In this document: piece by piece, positions 10,250-18,983 of the stretch
How the letters are laid out: each line of letters starts with the position of its first letter
Position numbering within the stretch: the stretch's first letter is position 1
Assembly (NCBI GenBank): GCA_052386745.1
Contig: JBQTJW010000014.1
Location: 1-64,000 of the forward strand
DNA: 64,000 nt
DNA from: Panacagrimonas sp052386745
GTDB taxonomy: Bacteria; Pseudomonadota; Gammaproteobacteria; Nevskiales; Nevskiaceae
Reading direction: 5' to 3'
The notes under the pieces: model-generated
What the model was told of the DNA's origin: nothing
The model's database searches: none
The model's input: only the letters and a program-made list of their open reading frames with translations
Position numbers and translations under genes: made by a program

Positions 10250-10935
10250 GCCGGTCGGCTCCCTCGCTGTCGATCATCGTGCCGATGCTGGACGAGGCCG
10301 CCACGCTGCCCGGCCTGCTCGCTCACCTGGAACCGTTCCGCGCACGCGGCTGCGAGATCATTTTCGTGGACGGCGGCAGCCAGGATGAGTCCCTAGCCAT
10401 CGCCCGTCGCGCCGGGGGTTGCGTGCTGGAAGCCGCGCGCGGCCGCGCCCGCCAGATGAATGCGGGCGCCCGCGTGGCGCAAGGCGGCGCGCTGCTGTTC
10501 CTGCACGCGGACACGCGATTGCCGGATGCGGCCGATGGCGCCGTGCTCCGCGCGCTCGCCACCACCGGGCGAGCCTGGGGGCGGTTCGACGTTCGCATCA
10601 CCGGGCGTTCGCCGTGGCTGCGCGTGATCGGCGGGATGATGAACCTGCGCTCGCGGCTCACCGGCATCGCCACCGGCGACCAGGCGATTTTCGTGACGCG
10701 CGCGGTCTTCGATTCGTTCGGCGGGTTTCCCGAGCTGCCGCTGATGGAGGACATCGAGATGTCGCGACGCCTCAAGCGGATGTCGCCGCCGGCATGCCTG
10801 ACCGCGAGGGTGAGCACGTCCGGTAGGCGCTGGGAGTCGCGCGGCATCTGGCGCACCATCCTGCTGATGTGGCGGCTCCGCCTGGCGTACTGGCGTGGCA
10901 CGCCGGCGTCGCAGCTCGCCGGGCGCTATCGGTGA
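10246..10935 (+). CDS. Short GT2-type glycosyltransferase, arsenosugar-associated (TIGR04283-like)
   Basis: Encodes 229 residues and starts with GTG within the previous stop (GTGA). It begins LSIIVPMLDEAATLPGLL, typical of GT2 enzymes, followed by IIFVDGGSQDES, LLFLHADTRLP (the DXD-like metal site) and a late LPLMEDIEMSRRLKR. This short form is the type found with ArsS in arsenosugar gene clusters, where a sugar is presumably added to the 5-deoxyarsinoyl adenosine skeleton. It overlaps the next gene by 4 bp. The family is clear; the acceptor is inferred from context. Confidence 0.85.
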   Translation: MSRSAPSLSIIVPMLDEAATLPGLLAHLEPFRARGCEIIFVDGGSQDESLAIARRAGGCVLEAARGRARQMNAGARVAQGGALLFLHADTRLPDAADGAVLRALATTGRAWGRFDVRITGRSPWLRVIGGMMNLRSRLTGIATGDQAIFVTRAVFDSFGGFPELPLMEDIEMSRRLKRMSPPACLTARVSTSGRRWESRGIWRTILLMWRLRLAYWRGTPASQLAGRYR

Positions 10936-11540
10936 AGCCGCTGCGGACCGTGATTTTCGCCAAGGCTCCGCGATCGGGGCAGGTCAAGACACGCCTGATC
11001 CCGGCTCTGGGCCCGCAGGGCGCGGCCGCGCTGGCGCGCCGCATGATCGAGCACACGGTAACGCAGGCGCTGGCCGCGGACATCGGCGAGGTGGAGCTGT
11101 GCCGCGCGCCGGTGGACGATCCATCGTGGTCCGGCCTCGATTTGCCCGCAGGCTTGCTGATGAGCGACCAGGGCGAGGGCGATCTCGGCGAGCGCATGGC
11201 ACGCGCGAGCCGGCGCGTCGTCGAGGGCGGGCAGGCGGCGCTGCTGATCGGCACGGACTGCCCGGCGCTGACCCCTTCGCGCCTGCGGGACATCCACGCC
11301 GCGATGGCCCGAAGCGACAGCGTGATGGTGCCGGCGACCGATGGCGGCTACGTTGCGCTGGGTCTCAACCTCTTTCACCCGCAGGTGTTCAGCGACATCA
11401 CCTGGAGCACGCAAACCGTCGCCGCCGTCACGCTGCGCCGGCTGCAAGAGCTGGGCTGGTCGGTACGGCAGCTGCCGCCGGAGCACGACATCGACGAGCC
11501 CGCCGACCTGCAACACCTGCCGCGCGGATGGATTCCGTAG
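10932..11540 (+). CDS. Arsenosugar-associated glycosyltransferase-like protein (TIGR04282-like)
   Basis: Encodes 202 residues from a GTG that overlaps the previous stop (GTGA). It has a nucleotidyl/glycosyltransferase-A fold signature: VIFAKAPRSGQVKTRL at the N-terminus, then GTDCPALTPSRL and ATDGGYVALGL. This is the second short transferase typical of arsenosugar loci, normally adjacent to the GT2-type one as here. The alternative upstream ATG at 10869 lies inside the preceding gene and adds an unrelated leader. It is the last gene of the tightly packed run beginning at arsS. Confidence 0.83.
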   Translation: MKPLRTVIFAKAPRSGQVKTRLIPALGPQGAAALARRMIEHTVTQALAADIGEVELCRAPVDDPSWSGLDLPAGLLMSDQGEGDLGERMARASRRVVEGGQAALLIGTDCPALTPSRLRDIHAAMARSDSVMVPATDGGYVALGLNLFHPQVFSDITWSTQTVAAVTLRRLQELGWSVRQLPPEHDIDEPADLQHLPRGWIP

Positions 11541-11658
11541 CCGCGACCGCGCGGGCCTGTCCGCTGGCGAGCGCAGCGGTGGCGCGTCGGACATTTCACG
11601 CGATGCACCGAGCGCATACGCTTGGGCCTCCCATCTTCCCGCGAGTCCGACCATCGCC

Positions 11659-12618
11659 ATGTCCCGCCTGCCTGCCGCGCTCAGCACTTTGCCCCTGCCC
11701 ATCATCGGCGCGCCGCTTTTCATCATCAGCTGGCCGAAACTGGTGATCGAGCAGTGCATGGCCGGCGTGCTGGGCGCCATGCCGGCGCTCAATGCGCGGC
11801 CGGCGTCGCAGCTGGACGAATGGCTGGCCGAGATCACCGAGGCGCTCGCGGCGCATGACCGCGCCCATCCGGAGCGGCCGGCGGCGCCGTTTGCGGTCAA
11901 CCAGATCGTGCACAAGAGCAACGCACGGCTGGAGCAGGACATGGCGCTGTGCGTGAAGTACAAGGTGCCCGTCATCATCACCTCGCTCGGCGCACGGCCG
12001 GACATCAACCAGGCCGCGCACGATTACGGTGGTGTGGTGATGCACGACATCATCAACAACACGCACGCGCGCAAGGCCATCGAGAAGGGCGCCGACGGCC
12101 TGATCGCCGTCGCCGCCGGGGCCGGGGGACACGCCGGCACCAAGAGCCCGTTCGCGCTGGTGCAGGAGATCCGCGAGTGGTTCGACGGCCCGCTGGCGCT
12201 CAGCGGGGCCATCGCCAATGGCCGCTCGGTGCTGGCGGCGCAGGCCATGGGCGCGGACTTCGCGTACGTGGGATCGGCCTTCATCGCCACCGAGGAGGCA
12301 CGCGCGCAGGAGCCGTACAAGCAAGGTATCGTCGAGGCCACGTCGGACGACATCGTGTACTCCAGCCTGTTCACCGGCGTGCACGGCAACTACCTGAAGG
12401 GCTCGATCCGCGCGGCAGGCCTGGACCCCGATCACCTGCCGGAAGCCGAGCCCGGCAAGATGAACTTCGGCGGCGATTCCACCAAGGCCTGGAAGGACAT
12501 CTGGGGCTGCGGCCAGGGCATTGCCGCGGTCAAGCAGGTGGTACCCGCCCGGGTATTGATCGAGCGCCTGGGGCGCGAGTACCGCGAGGCGCGCGCGGCG
12601 CTGGCGGCGAGCGCGTAA
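11659..12618 (+). CDS. Nitronate monooxygenase family flavoprotein
   Basis: Encodes 319 residues. FMN-dependent nitronate monooxygenases oxidise alkyl nitronates such as propionate-3-nitronate. The N-terminus LPIIGAPLFIISWPKLVIEQC, the phosphate-binding loop region IAVAAGAGGHAGTKSPFALVQEI (central GAGGHAG) and the ALSGAIANGRSVLAAQAMGADFAYVGSAF stretch are typical of the class. The ATG at 11659 gives the family N-terminus; the open frame further upstream is the shadow of the glycosyltransferase. A 118-bp gap separates it from the arsenosugar-type run, so it is probably independent. Physiological substrate not known. Confidence 0.87.
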   Translation: MSRLPAALSTLPLPIIGAPLFIISWPKLVIEQCMAGVLGAMPALNARPASQLDEWLAEITEALAAHDRAHPERPAAPFAVNQIVHKSNARLEQDMALCVKYKVPVIITSLGARPDINQAAHDYGGVVMHDIINNTHARKAIEKGADGLIAVAAGAGGHAGTKSPFALVQEIREWFDGPLALSGAIANGRSVLAAQAMGADFAYVGSAFIATEEARAQEPYKQGIVEATSDDIVYSSLFTGVHGNYLKGSIRAAGLDPDHLPEAEPGKMNFGGDSTKAWKDIWGCGQGIAAVKQVVPARVLIERLGREYREARAALAASA

Positions 12619-12625
12619 GCGCGCC

Positions 12626-13603
12626 TCAGACGCGCAGCACGATCTTGCCGATGTGCGTGCTGGTTTCCATCAGCCGGTGCGCCTCGCCCGCCTGTTCCAG
12701 GGCAAACGTCTGGTGAATGACGGGGCGAATCCTGCCCGCCTCGATCAGCGGCCAGATGCGGGCGCGCAACTGCGCCGCGATGGCGGCCTTGAACGCTGGC
12801 GGGCGCGGCCGCAGCGTGGAGCCGGTGACGCTGAGGCGGCGCATCAGGATCTGGCTCAGCGGAATCTCCGCCTTGGCACCGCCGAGCAGGGCGATCAGCA
12901 CCAGGCGGCCATCGTCGGCCAGGCATGAGAGTTCGCGCGGCACGTAGCTGCCGGCCACCATGTCCAGGATCACGTTCACGCCCTTGCCGTCGGTGAGGCG
13001 CTTCACCTCGGCCACGAAATCTTCCGAGCGGTAGTTGATGCCACGGTCGGCGCCGAGCTTCTCGCAGGCGCGCGCCTTGTCGTCGGACCCCGCGGTGGCG
13101 AACACCCGGTGCCCCAGGGCGTGCGCCATCTGGATGGCGGTGACGCCGATGCCGCTGGTGCCGCCCTGCACCAGCAGCGTTTCGCCCGGCGCCAGATGCG
13201 CGCGGTCGAACACGTTGCTCCAGACGGTGAAGAAGGTCTCCGGCAGCGACGCGGCCTCCAGATCCGACAGGCCGGCCGGAATCGGCAGGCAGTTGGACGC
13301 CGGCGCCACGCAGAATTCCGCGTAGCTGCCGCCGTGGACCAGCGCGCACACGCGATCGCCGACCTTGAATCCGCCGTCGCCAACATCCCCCGACACGATG
13401 GTCCCTGCTACCTCCAGACCGGGCAGGTCGGACGCATCCTTCGGCACCGGGTAGAGGCCCTGGCGTTGCAGCACGTCGGGCCGGTTGACGCCCGCCGCCG
13501 CAACGCGGATCAGCACTTCGTCGGGCCGGGTCTGCGGCATGGGGCGCTCGCAGACCGCAAGCATTTCGGGACCGCCGGGCTGGATGATTTCGATAGCTTT
13601 CAT
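12626..13603 (-). CDS. Zeta-crystallin-type NAD(P)H quinone oxidoreductase (PIG3-like)
   Basis: Encodes 325 residues of the zinc-free medium-chain reductase family. The start MKAIEIIQPGGPEML is the standard N-terminus, so the ATG at 13603 was used although the frame is open to 13738. Motifs: AAAGVNRPDVLQRQG, GLEVAGTI, the dinucleotide fold VQGGTSGIGVTAIQMA, and a C-terminal HIGKIVL. These enzymes reduce quinones or enones with NADPH. It converges on the nitronate monooxygenase with only 7 bp between stops. Confidence 0.88.
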   Translation of the reverse strand: MKAIEIIQPGGPEMLAVCERPMPQTRPDEVLIRVAAAGVNRPDVLQRQGLYPVPKDASDLPGLEVAGTIVSGDVGDGGFKVGDRVCALVHGGSYAEFCVAPASNCLPIPAGLSDLEAASLPETFFTVWSNVFDRAHLAPGETLLVQGGTSGIGVTAIQMAHALGHRVFATAGSDDKARACEKLGADRGINYRSEDFVAEVKRLTDGKGVNVILDMVAGSYVPRELSCLADDGRLVLIALLGGAKAEIPLSQILMRRLSVTGSTLRPRPPAFKAAIAAQLRARIWPLIEAGRIRPVIHQTFALEQAGEAHRLMETSTHIGKIVLRV

Positions 13604-13667
13604 GCGGCGATGATAGACGCTGCACCGGCGCAGGCGACAGCGCGCAACCGGGCCCATCGAACCCTTC

Positions 13668-15059
13668 TCACGCGGGCCGCGGCGCCTCCATCTTCGGCAG
13701 CTCCACCACCACGCGCAGGCCCTTGCCGTGGTCGCCATCCTCCAGCCACACGGTGCCGCCGTGGGCGACCGCGATCTCGCTGACGATGGCCAGGCCCAGA
13801 CCGGTGCCGTCCTCGCCCGAGCGATCGCCGCGGTAGAAGCGCTCGAAGGCGCGCGTCCGCAGCGCGGGCTCGATGCCGGGGCCGTCGTCCTCCACGCTCA
13901 TGCGCCAGCGCTCGCCGGGTTCGATGCTCACGCGCACGCACCCGTTGCCGGGGTGGTACTTGATGGCGTTGTCCAGCAGGTTGTCGAGCGCCTCCCGCAG
14001 CATCAGGGCATCGCCGCGCAAGCGCGCGCCTCCCGCCGGTTCGCGCAGGCTCAGCTCGATGTTCTTGTCGAGCGCGCGCGGCACCCATTCCGAGCCGCTT
14101 TCGCGCGCCACCGCGACCAGGTCCACGCTTTCCCACTGGCGCTGCGACTTCTGCGTGCCGGCCTCCACGCGCGCCAGCGACAGCAACTGGTTGGCCAATC
14201 GCGCCGCGCGGTCGGCGGAGCCGCGCAGGCGCAGGAGGATGGGGCGCGCCGCGCCGGCGTCTTCCTCGAGCGCGCGGTTGATGTTGAGCTTGATGGCGGT
14301 GAGCGGCGTGCGCAGCTGGTGCGCCGCATCGGCGATGAATTTGCGCTGCGAATTGAGCACGCCGTGAAAGCCGGCGAGGAGCGTGTTCACCGCCTGCGTC
14401 AGCGGGCGCACCTCCTCCGGGACGTGCGCCTCCGACAGGGGTTGCAAGGAAGTCGGGTCCTGGCTCCCGAGCTGACGGGACAGCTGCATCAGCGGCTCCA
14501 GGCCTTGCTTCACGCCATGGTTGACGGCGAAAAACGCGGCGCCGATCAGCGCGATCTGCGGCGCCAGCACCGCCAGGAAAATGGTGCGCGCCAGCCGTTT
14601 CCGCTTGAGATCGGTTTCCGCCACCTGCACCCACACGTGCTCGCCGGCGCGCTCGGCATCCAGCGGCAGGGTGATGACGTGGATGCGGCGGCCGTTCATC
14701 CAGTCGTCGAACAGGAATCCGTCGCGATAGTGGCTGGCGTCGGCCGGGACCGGCGGAAGCTCCGCGTTGCGCGCCAGGAAGCCGCTCTTTTCACCGCGCA
14801 CGGTGAAGAAGGTGGTGTCGGTTTCGTTCCAGACGAAGATTTCGCGCGCGGCCACGGGCAGCTCGCAGGTGGCATGGTCGCCGGCGCGGTCCACCAGCAG
14901 CGCCAGGGAGTTCACCGAGTCGTAGAGCCAGCCGTCGTAGACCGTGTTGGCGAAGTGCAGGGACAGCCAGAACGTGAACAGCCCGCTGGCGCCGAACAGC
15001 ACGAGCAGGGGCGCGAACAGGCCCCCGATCAGGCGCTTGCGCAGGCTCGGGCTAGCCAT
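13668..15059 (-). CDS. Two-component sensor histidine kinase (QseC/TctE type)
   Basis: Encodes 463 residues. One membrane segment near residues 10-32 and another near 165-185 flank a periplasmic sensor region. The phosphoacceptor histidine lies in DAAHQLRTPLTAIKLN (about residue 246). The N box (EALDNLLDNAIKYH), G1 (DDGPGI) and G2 (GTGLGLAIV) of the catalytic domain are all present. The chosen ATG at 15059 (MASPSLRKRL) overlaps the regulator gene by 8 bp, so the pair is co-translated. The sensor domain resembles the N-terminal module seen in QseC/TctE-type kinases, but the signal cannot be read from the sequence. Confidence 0.9.
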   Translation of the reverse strand: MASPSLRKRLIGGLFAPLLVLFGASGLFTFWLSLHFANTVYDGWLYDSVNSLALLVDRAGDHATCELPVAAREIFVWNETDTTFFTVRGEKSGFLARNAELPPVPADASHYRDGFLFDDWMNGRRIHVITLPLDAERAGEHVWVQVAETDLKRKRLARTIFLAVLAPQIALIGAAFFAVNHGVKQGLEPLMQLSRQLGSQDPTSLQPLSEAHVPEEVRPLTQAVNTLLAGFHGVLNSQRKFIADAAHQLRTPLTAIKLNINRALEEDAGAARPILLRLRGSADRAARLANQLLSLARVEAGTQKSQRQWESVDLVAVARESGSEWVPRALDKNIELSLREPAGGARLRGDALMLREALDNLLDNAIKYHPGNGCVRVSIEPGERWRMSVEDDGPGIEPALRTRAFERFYRGDRSGEDGTGLGLAIVSEIAVAHGGTVWLEDGDHGKGLRVVVELPKMEAPRPA

Positions 15060-15735
15060 CTCCGTCGGCGGCCTGCAGCAGGTAGCCGAACCCGCGGATG
15101 GTGCGGATGGTGACGTCGGCACGGGCGTCGGCCAGCTTGCGGCGCACGCGGTGGATGTAGAGCTCGATGGCGGTGTCGCTGAGTTCTTCGTCCCACTCGC
15201 AGAGCCGCTCCTGGATGTTCTGCTTGCTGATGACGCGCGAACGGTGCAGCAGCAGGGTTTCGAGCAGGTCGAATTCGCGACGCGACAGGTCCAGCGGCTC
15301 GCCGCGCACGAAGAAGCGGCGCTCGCCGGTGCGCAGGCGCAGGCAGCCGGCCTCGATCTCGCCGCCGCTGCGGGCGATGGCGCGGCGCGACACGGCGCGG
15401 ATGCGCGCTTCCAGTTCCACCATCTCGAAGGGTTTGAAGATGTAGTCGTCGGCGCCGGCGTCGAGCCCGCGCACGCGGTCGCCCACGTCGTCGCGCGCGG
15501 TCAGGATCACCACGGGCGTGCGGTCGCCGCGTTCGCGCGCACGCTGGAGCACCGCCAGGCCATCCAGCTGCGGCAGGCCCAGGTCCAGCACCACTAGGTC
15601 GAAGCTGCCGCCGCGCAGCATCTCGTCGGCGCTGCGGCCGTCGGCCACGCGATCCACCGCGTGCCCGGACTGGCGCAGCCCATGAACGACCGCGTCGGCG
15701 ATGGGCTCGTTGTCCTCTACGACGAGGATGCGCAT
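15052..15735 (-). CDS. OmpR/PhoB-family response regulator (QseB/TctD type)
   Basis: Encodes 227 residues: a receiver domain with acidic pocket ED (7-8), phosphoacceptor D51 (VVLDLGLPQLDG) and a lysine in DYIFKPFE, followed by a winged-helix DNA-binding domain (SRREFDLLETLLLH, ELYIHRVRRKL, TIRTIRGFGYLL). It is the first gene of a two-gene operon with the kinase. The 174 bp upstream, shared divergently with the 96-residue ORF, should hold its promoter and probably its own binding sites, but I could not define a repeat with confidence. Confidence 0.93.
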   Translation of the reverse strand: MRILVVEDNEPIADAVVHGLRQSGHAVDRVADGRSADEMLRGGSFDLVVLDLGLPQLDGLAVLQRARERGDRTPVVILTARDDVGDRVRGLDAGADDYIFKPFEMVELEARIRAVSRRAIARSGGEIEAGCLRLRTGERRFFVRGEPLDLSRREFDLLETLLLHRSRVISKQNIQERLCEWDEELSDTAIELYIHRVRRKLADARADVTIRTIRGFGYLLQAADGDG

Positions 15736-15909
15736 GCCGGTCTCCGCAAAGGGGAAATTGGCGCCGGGCCGCGGCGATGAAAGCTGTCTGAAAGGTTCAC
15801 GAAAGCAGGTCGAAAGCTGGCGTCCCTAGGATAGGGGAATGGCTGAAAAATCGATTCGACCCTTTGCATTCCAGGCTGTTTGTTCCCTTGATCGGCGGGG
15901 CCCGCGCCC

Positions 15910-16200
15910 ATGCTGACCGATACCATCGCCTGCATCCCCTGGTACACCCGGGAGCATTACGAGGAGATCCGCCGCACCATGGCCGATGGCGCGGCGATGT
16001 TCCGCGACTACCGCCGCTGGCTGGCCGCGGCCAAGGACAACGTGGCACGCGTGGAAGCGCAGGGCTACCGCGTGCTCAAGGTCGTGATCGAGCCCGAGGC
16101 CTTCCTCGCCTGGTGCCGGCGCCAGGGCAAGCGCCCGGACCTGGACGCGCGCCTGGGCTTTGCGTCCGAACTCGCGGAACAGGAAGCCGGCGCTACCTGA
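15910..16200 (+). CDS. Small hypothetical protein, 96 residues
   Basis: A 96-residue, mostly helical, soluble protein with aromatic and charged residues (PWYTREHYEEIRRTMADG, DYRRWLAAAKDNVARVEAQG) and a strand-like YRVLKVVIEPEAFLAW. No signal peptide or membrane segment. I do not recognise the family. Coding is supported by amino-acid composition, the fit between the regulator promoter region and the convergent transglutaminase gene, and a stop overlapping that gene's end by 8 bp. It is divergent from the two-component operon, so it could be one of its targets, but that is only position. Confidence 0.65.
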   Translation: MLTDTIACIPWYTREHYEEIRRTMADGAAMFRDYRRWLAAAKDNVARVEAQGYRVLKVVIEPEAFLAWCRRQGKRPDLDARLGFASELAEQEAGAT

Positions 16201-16999
16201 CTTCGTCGGTCCACACGCGGAAGCTCTCCAGCGTGTGCGGACCGTAGGTGGTGGTGATGACCACGTCCGCCGCGTCGCGTCCGCGCGCGATCAGCACGCG
16301 GCCGATGCGGCGCTGGTTGTTGCGCGGATCGAACGCGTGCCAGGTATTTCCCAGGTACACCTCCATCGAGCCCGCGAAATCCATGGGCGCGTCCACCGGC
16401 GGCACGCCGATGTCGCCGAGATACGAGGTGCAGTAGCGCGCGGGAATGTTGAGGCAGCGGCAGAAGGCGATGGCCAGGTGGGCAAAGTCGCGGCACACGC
16501 CGCTGCGCTCGTTGTAGGTTTCCCAGGCGGTCTTGGTGACCCGCGCGAAGCCGTAGCCGAACTTGACGTGGGCATTCACGAAATCGCAGATCGCCTGCAC
16601 GCGGTTCCAGCCCGGCGCCAGGTGCCCGAACAGTTGCCAGGCGATGTTGGCGATCAGGTCGGTTTCGCAGTAGCGGCTGCCGAGCAGGTACATCAGCGTC
16701 TCGTCCGGCAGCATTTCCACCGGGTGCTGGACGGCGTCGAAGTACGCCGGCTCGGGAAACCCCGAGTCGTTGATGATGGTGTCGGCGGTGATGCGCGTGC
16801 GCCCCGGCGGCGCCACGATGCGGCTGCAGGTGTTGCCGAAGCCGTCGCGATACGTCCGGATGGGAATGTAGGGATCGGTGGTCAGGTAGTCCGGGTGAAC
16901 CAGGTCGGCCGAACGCGAGTCGTGCACGTGCAGGTGCATCAGCATGGGCGTCGGCTGAGGGCATTGGTAGATGAGCTCGTAGCCCAGTCGAATTTGCAT
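16193..16999 (-). CDS. Transglutaminase-like family protein
   Basis: Encodes 268 residues. The N-terminal region (MQIRLGYELIYQCPQPTPML) is the bacterial transglutaminase-like N-terminal domain, followed by the papain-like core: catalytic cysteine in SGVCRDFAHLAIAFCR (about residue 168), ARYCTSYLG, and histidine/aspartate in WHAFDPRN. Such proteins probably act as peptidases or amide-forming enzymes; none is firmly assigned. The open frame continues to 17107 but the ATG at 16999 gives the family N-terminus. It lies 53 bp downstream of the N-formylglutamate amidohydrolase on the same strand and may be co-transcribed. Confidence 0.87.
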   Translation of the reverse strand: MQIRLGYELIYQCPQPTPMLMHLHVHDSRSADLVHPDYLTTDPYIPIRTYRDGFGNTCSRIVAPPGRTRITADTIINDSGFPEPAYFDAVQHPVEMLPDETLMYLLGSRYCETDLIANIAWQLFGHLAPGWNRVQAICDFVNAHVKFGYGFARVTKTAWETYNERSGVCRDFAHLAIAFCRCLNIPARYCTSYLGDIGVPPVDAPMDFAGSMEVYLGNTWHAFDPRNNQRRIGRVLIARGRDAADVVITTTYGPHTLESFRVWTDEVR

Positions 17000-17052
17000 C
17001 GCGAAGTTCTCTGCGGCTTGCAGAACGCAGGCCGGACACTCCAGCGCTGCCG

Positions 17053-17841
17053 TCAAATCAGCCTTGCCGGGACTGAACGCAGAATCCGGGCCAGCCTTTG
17101 CGCCCACTGCGCCTGGCCGGGGGCGTCGGCAATCAGATCCTGGCGGATCTCAAGCTCCAGGTGAGGCAGGCCGCGGCGTTCGCCGTGCTCGGGCACCGAG
17201 AAATCGAAGGCATCGTCCAGCGCGTAGGGCTCGTTGTCGCCCACCACCAGTTCCGGCTCGGCGCGCAGGCCTTCGCCCAGCGCGCGGGCCAGGCGGTCGT
17301 CGTGCTTGTACAGCAGGCCCGCGTGCCAGGGCCGCGCCACGCCGGCAAGTTCCGGAGTGAAGCTGTGCAGCGCGATCAGCAGGGTGGGCTGGCCCCGCGC
17401 CAGGCGCGCGTCCAGCAGTCTGCGGATGGCCGCGTGGTAGGTGTGGAAGATCGCTTCCCGGCGCCGTGCGCAATCGTTCGAAGTCAGCGCCTGATTGCCG
17501 GGAATCGCCGTGCCGTCGCTGACGGCGGCGATGGAATCCGGAGCCTGCGGCGGGCGGTTGCAGTCGATCACCAGGCGCGAGTACGGCTGCAGGATGAGCG
17601 TGGCATCGAGCAGCTCGGACAACTGGCGGGCGACCGCCGCAATGCCGATGTCCCAGCCGATGTGGCGTTGGATCTGCGCGTCCGGCAGTCCGAGCGAATT
17701 CAGCGCCCGCGGGATGCGCGTGCCTGCGTGGTCGCAGTTGAAGAAGAACGGCGAGCGGCCGCTTTCCCGCTCGACCTGGAACGGCGCCGGCTCGTCCGCG
17801 GCCAGCAGCGGTGCTTCATCGGAGGGATTGGATTGGGGCAT
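17053..17841 (-). CDS. N-formylglutamate amidohydrolase family protein
   Basis: Encodes about 262 residues. The family is recognised by FFFNCDHAGTRIPRAL near the N-terminus, HIGWDIGIAAVARQL, SRLVIDCNRPP, a histidine in LLIALHSFTPEL and the terminal LPHLELEIRQDLIAD. Characterised members remove formate from N-formylglutamate in histidine breakdown; no hut genes are nearby, so the real substrate may be another acyl amino acid. The start is uncertain: ATG 17841 (MPQSNPSDEAP) sits in a short repetitive tract and the frame is open up to 17979 with a low-complexity leader. Confidence 0.85.
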   Translation of the reverse strand: MPQSNPSDEAPLLAADEPAPFQVERESGRSPFFFNCDHAGTRIPRALNSLGLPDAQIQRHIGWDIGIAAVARQLSELLDATLILQPYSRLVIDCNRPPQAPDSIAAVSDGTAIPGNQALTSNDCARRREAIFHTYHAAIRRLLDARLARGQPTLLIALHSFTPELAGVARPWHAGLLYKHDDRLARALGEGLRAEPELVVGDNEPYALDDAFDFSVPEHGERRGLPHLELEIRQDLIADAPGQAQWAQRLARILRSVPARLI

Positions 17842-17870
17842 TGGCTGGGGGCATTGGATGGGGCCATTGC
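17825..17870. repeat. Imperfect GCATTGG-containing tandem repeat
   Basis: Three imperfect units of about 13 bp (gcattggctgggg, gcattggatgggg, ccattgcattcgg) follow one another around the proposed start of the N-formylglutamate amidohydrolase. On the coding strand each unit contains an ATG, so unit number could move the start site. Short and imperfect, so of uncertain significance. Confidence 0.35.
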
Positions 17871-17982
17871 ATTCGGTCGCGGCAGGGAGGTCCGCCGCAG
17901 GGTCAAGGTTTGCGGCGCACTTGTCGAACCGGTGCCGTGCTCCAAGCCCGCGCAACGGCGGCAGAAGGCGCCGCCGCAAGCT

Positions 17983-18981
17983 TCAGAAGACCTTGCGTGC
18001 CAGTTCCCAGGCGATTGCCGACAGGCACCCCGACGCGGGGATGGTGAAGATCCAGGCCCAGACGATGTTGCCCGCCACGCCCCAGCGCACCGCCGACAGC
18101 TTGCGCGCCGCGCCCACGCCGACGATGGCGCCGGTGATGGTGTGCGTGGTCGAGACCGGCACGCCCAGGCTGGTAGCCAGGAACAGCGTCAGCGCGCCGC
18201 TGGTGGACGCGCAGAACCCGCCGACCGGGCGCAGCTTGGTGATGCGCAGGCCCATGGTCTTGACGATGCGCCAGCCGCCGAACAGCGTGCCCAGGCCCAT
18301 CGCCGCCTGGCAGGCCAGCACCACCCAGAAGGGCAGATCGTCGTCCGCCTTCAGCGCGCCGGAGACGATCAGCAGCAGCCAGATGATGCCCATGGTCTTC
18401 TGCGCGTCGTTGCTGCCGTGGCCCAGGCTGTAGAGCGCAGCGGAGATGTATTGCAGGCGGTTGAAGCGCCGCTCCACCTTGCGCGCGTGCGAATGGAACG
18501 CGAGCCACGCCATCGCCAGCATCAGCACCGCGCCCAGCACGAAGCCCAGCGCGGGCGAGATCAGGATGGCGGCCGCCACCTTGAGGAAGCCTGCCGACAC
18601 CAGCGTGCCCGTTCCGCCCTTGGCGATGGCCGCGCCCGCCAGCCCGCCGATGAGCGCGTGAGATGAGCTGGACGGGATGCCGAAGTACCAGGTGATCAGA
18701 TTCCACGCGATGGCGCCGCTCAGCGCGCCGAACACCACGTAGGTATCCACCACGTGCGGGTCCACCACGCCTTTTCCCACCGTGGCCGCCACGTGCAGCC
18801 CGAAGAACAGGAAGGCGATGAAGTTGAAGAACGCGGCCCAGATGATGGCGGCCTGCGGGGACATGGCCCCGGTGGACACGATGGTGGCAATCGAATTGGC
18901 CGCGTCGTGGAATCCGTTCAGGAAATCGAACAGCAGCGCCACCGCGATGAGCAGAACCAGGACCTCCATGCTGACCACCAT
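17983..18981 (-). CDS. pit: Low-affinity inorganic phosphate transporter, PiT family
   Basis: Encodes 332 residues of an integral membrane protein with about ten hydrophobic segments. The duplicated PiT signature is visible as GFHDAANSIAT near the N-terminus and GSNDAQKTMG in the second half, with FGIPSSSSHALIGGLAG and GVPVSTTHTITGAIVG as the two S/T-rich turns that line the phosphate path. It imports phosphate with a cation. The gene starts 2 bp after the stop of the PhoU-like gene, forming a two-gene operon. Shorter than E. coli PitA (about 500 residues) but normal for the compact bacterial type. Confidence 0.93.
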   Translation of the reverse strand: MVVSMEVLVLLIAVALLFDFLNGFHDAANSIATIVSTGAMSPQAAIIWAAFFNFIAFLFFGLHVAATVGKGVVDPHVVDTYVVFGALSGAIAWNLITWYFGIPSSSSHALIGGLAGAAIAKGGTGTLVSAGFLKVAAAILISPALGFVLGAVLMLAMAWLAFHSHARKVERRFNRLQYISAALYSLGHGSNDAQKTMGIIWLLLIVSGALKADDDLPFWVVLACQAAMGLGTLFGGWRIVKTMGLRITKLRPVGGFCASTSGALTLFLATSLGVPVSTTHTITGAIVGVGAARKLSAVRWGVAGNIVWAWIFTIPASGCLSAIAWELARKVF

Positions 18982-18983
18982 GC

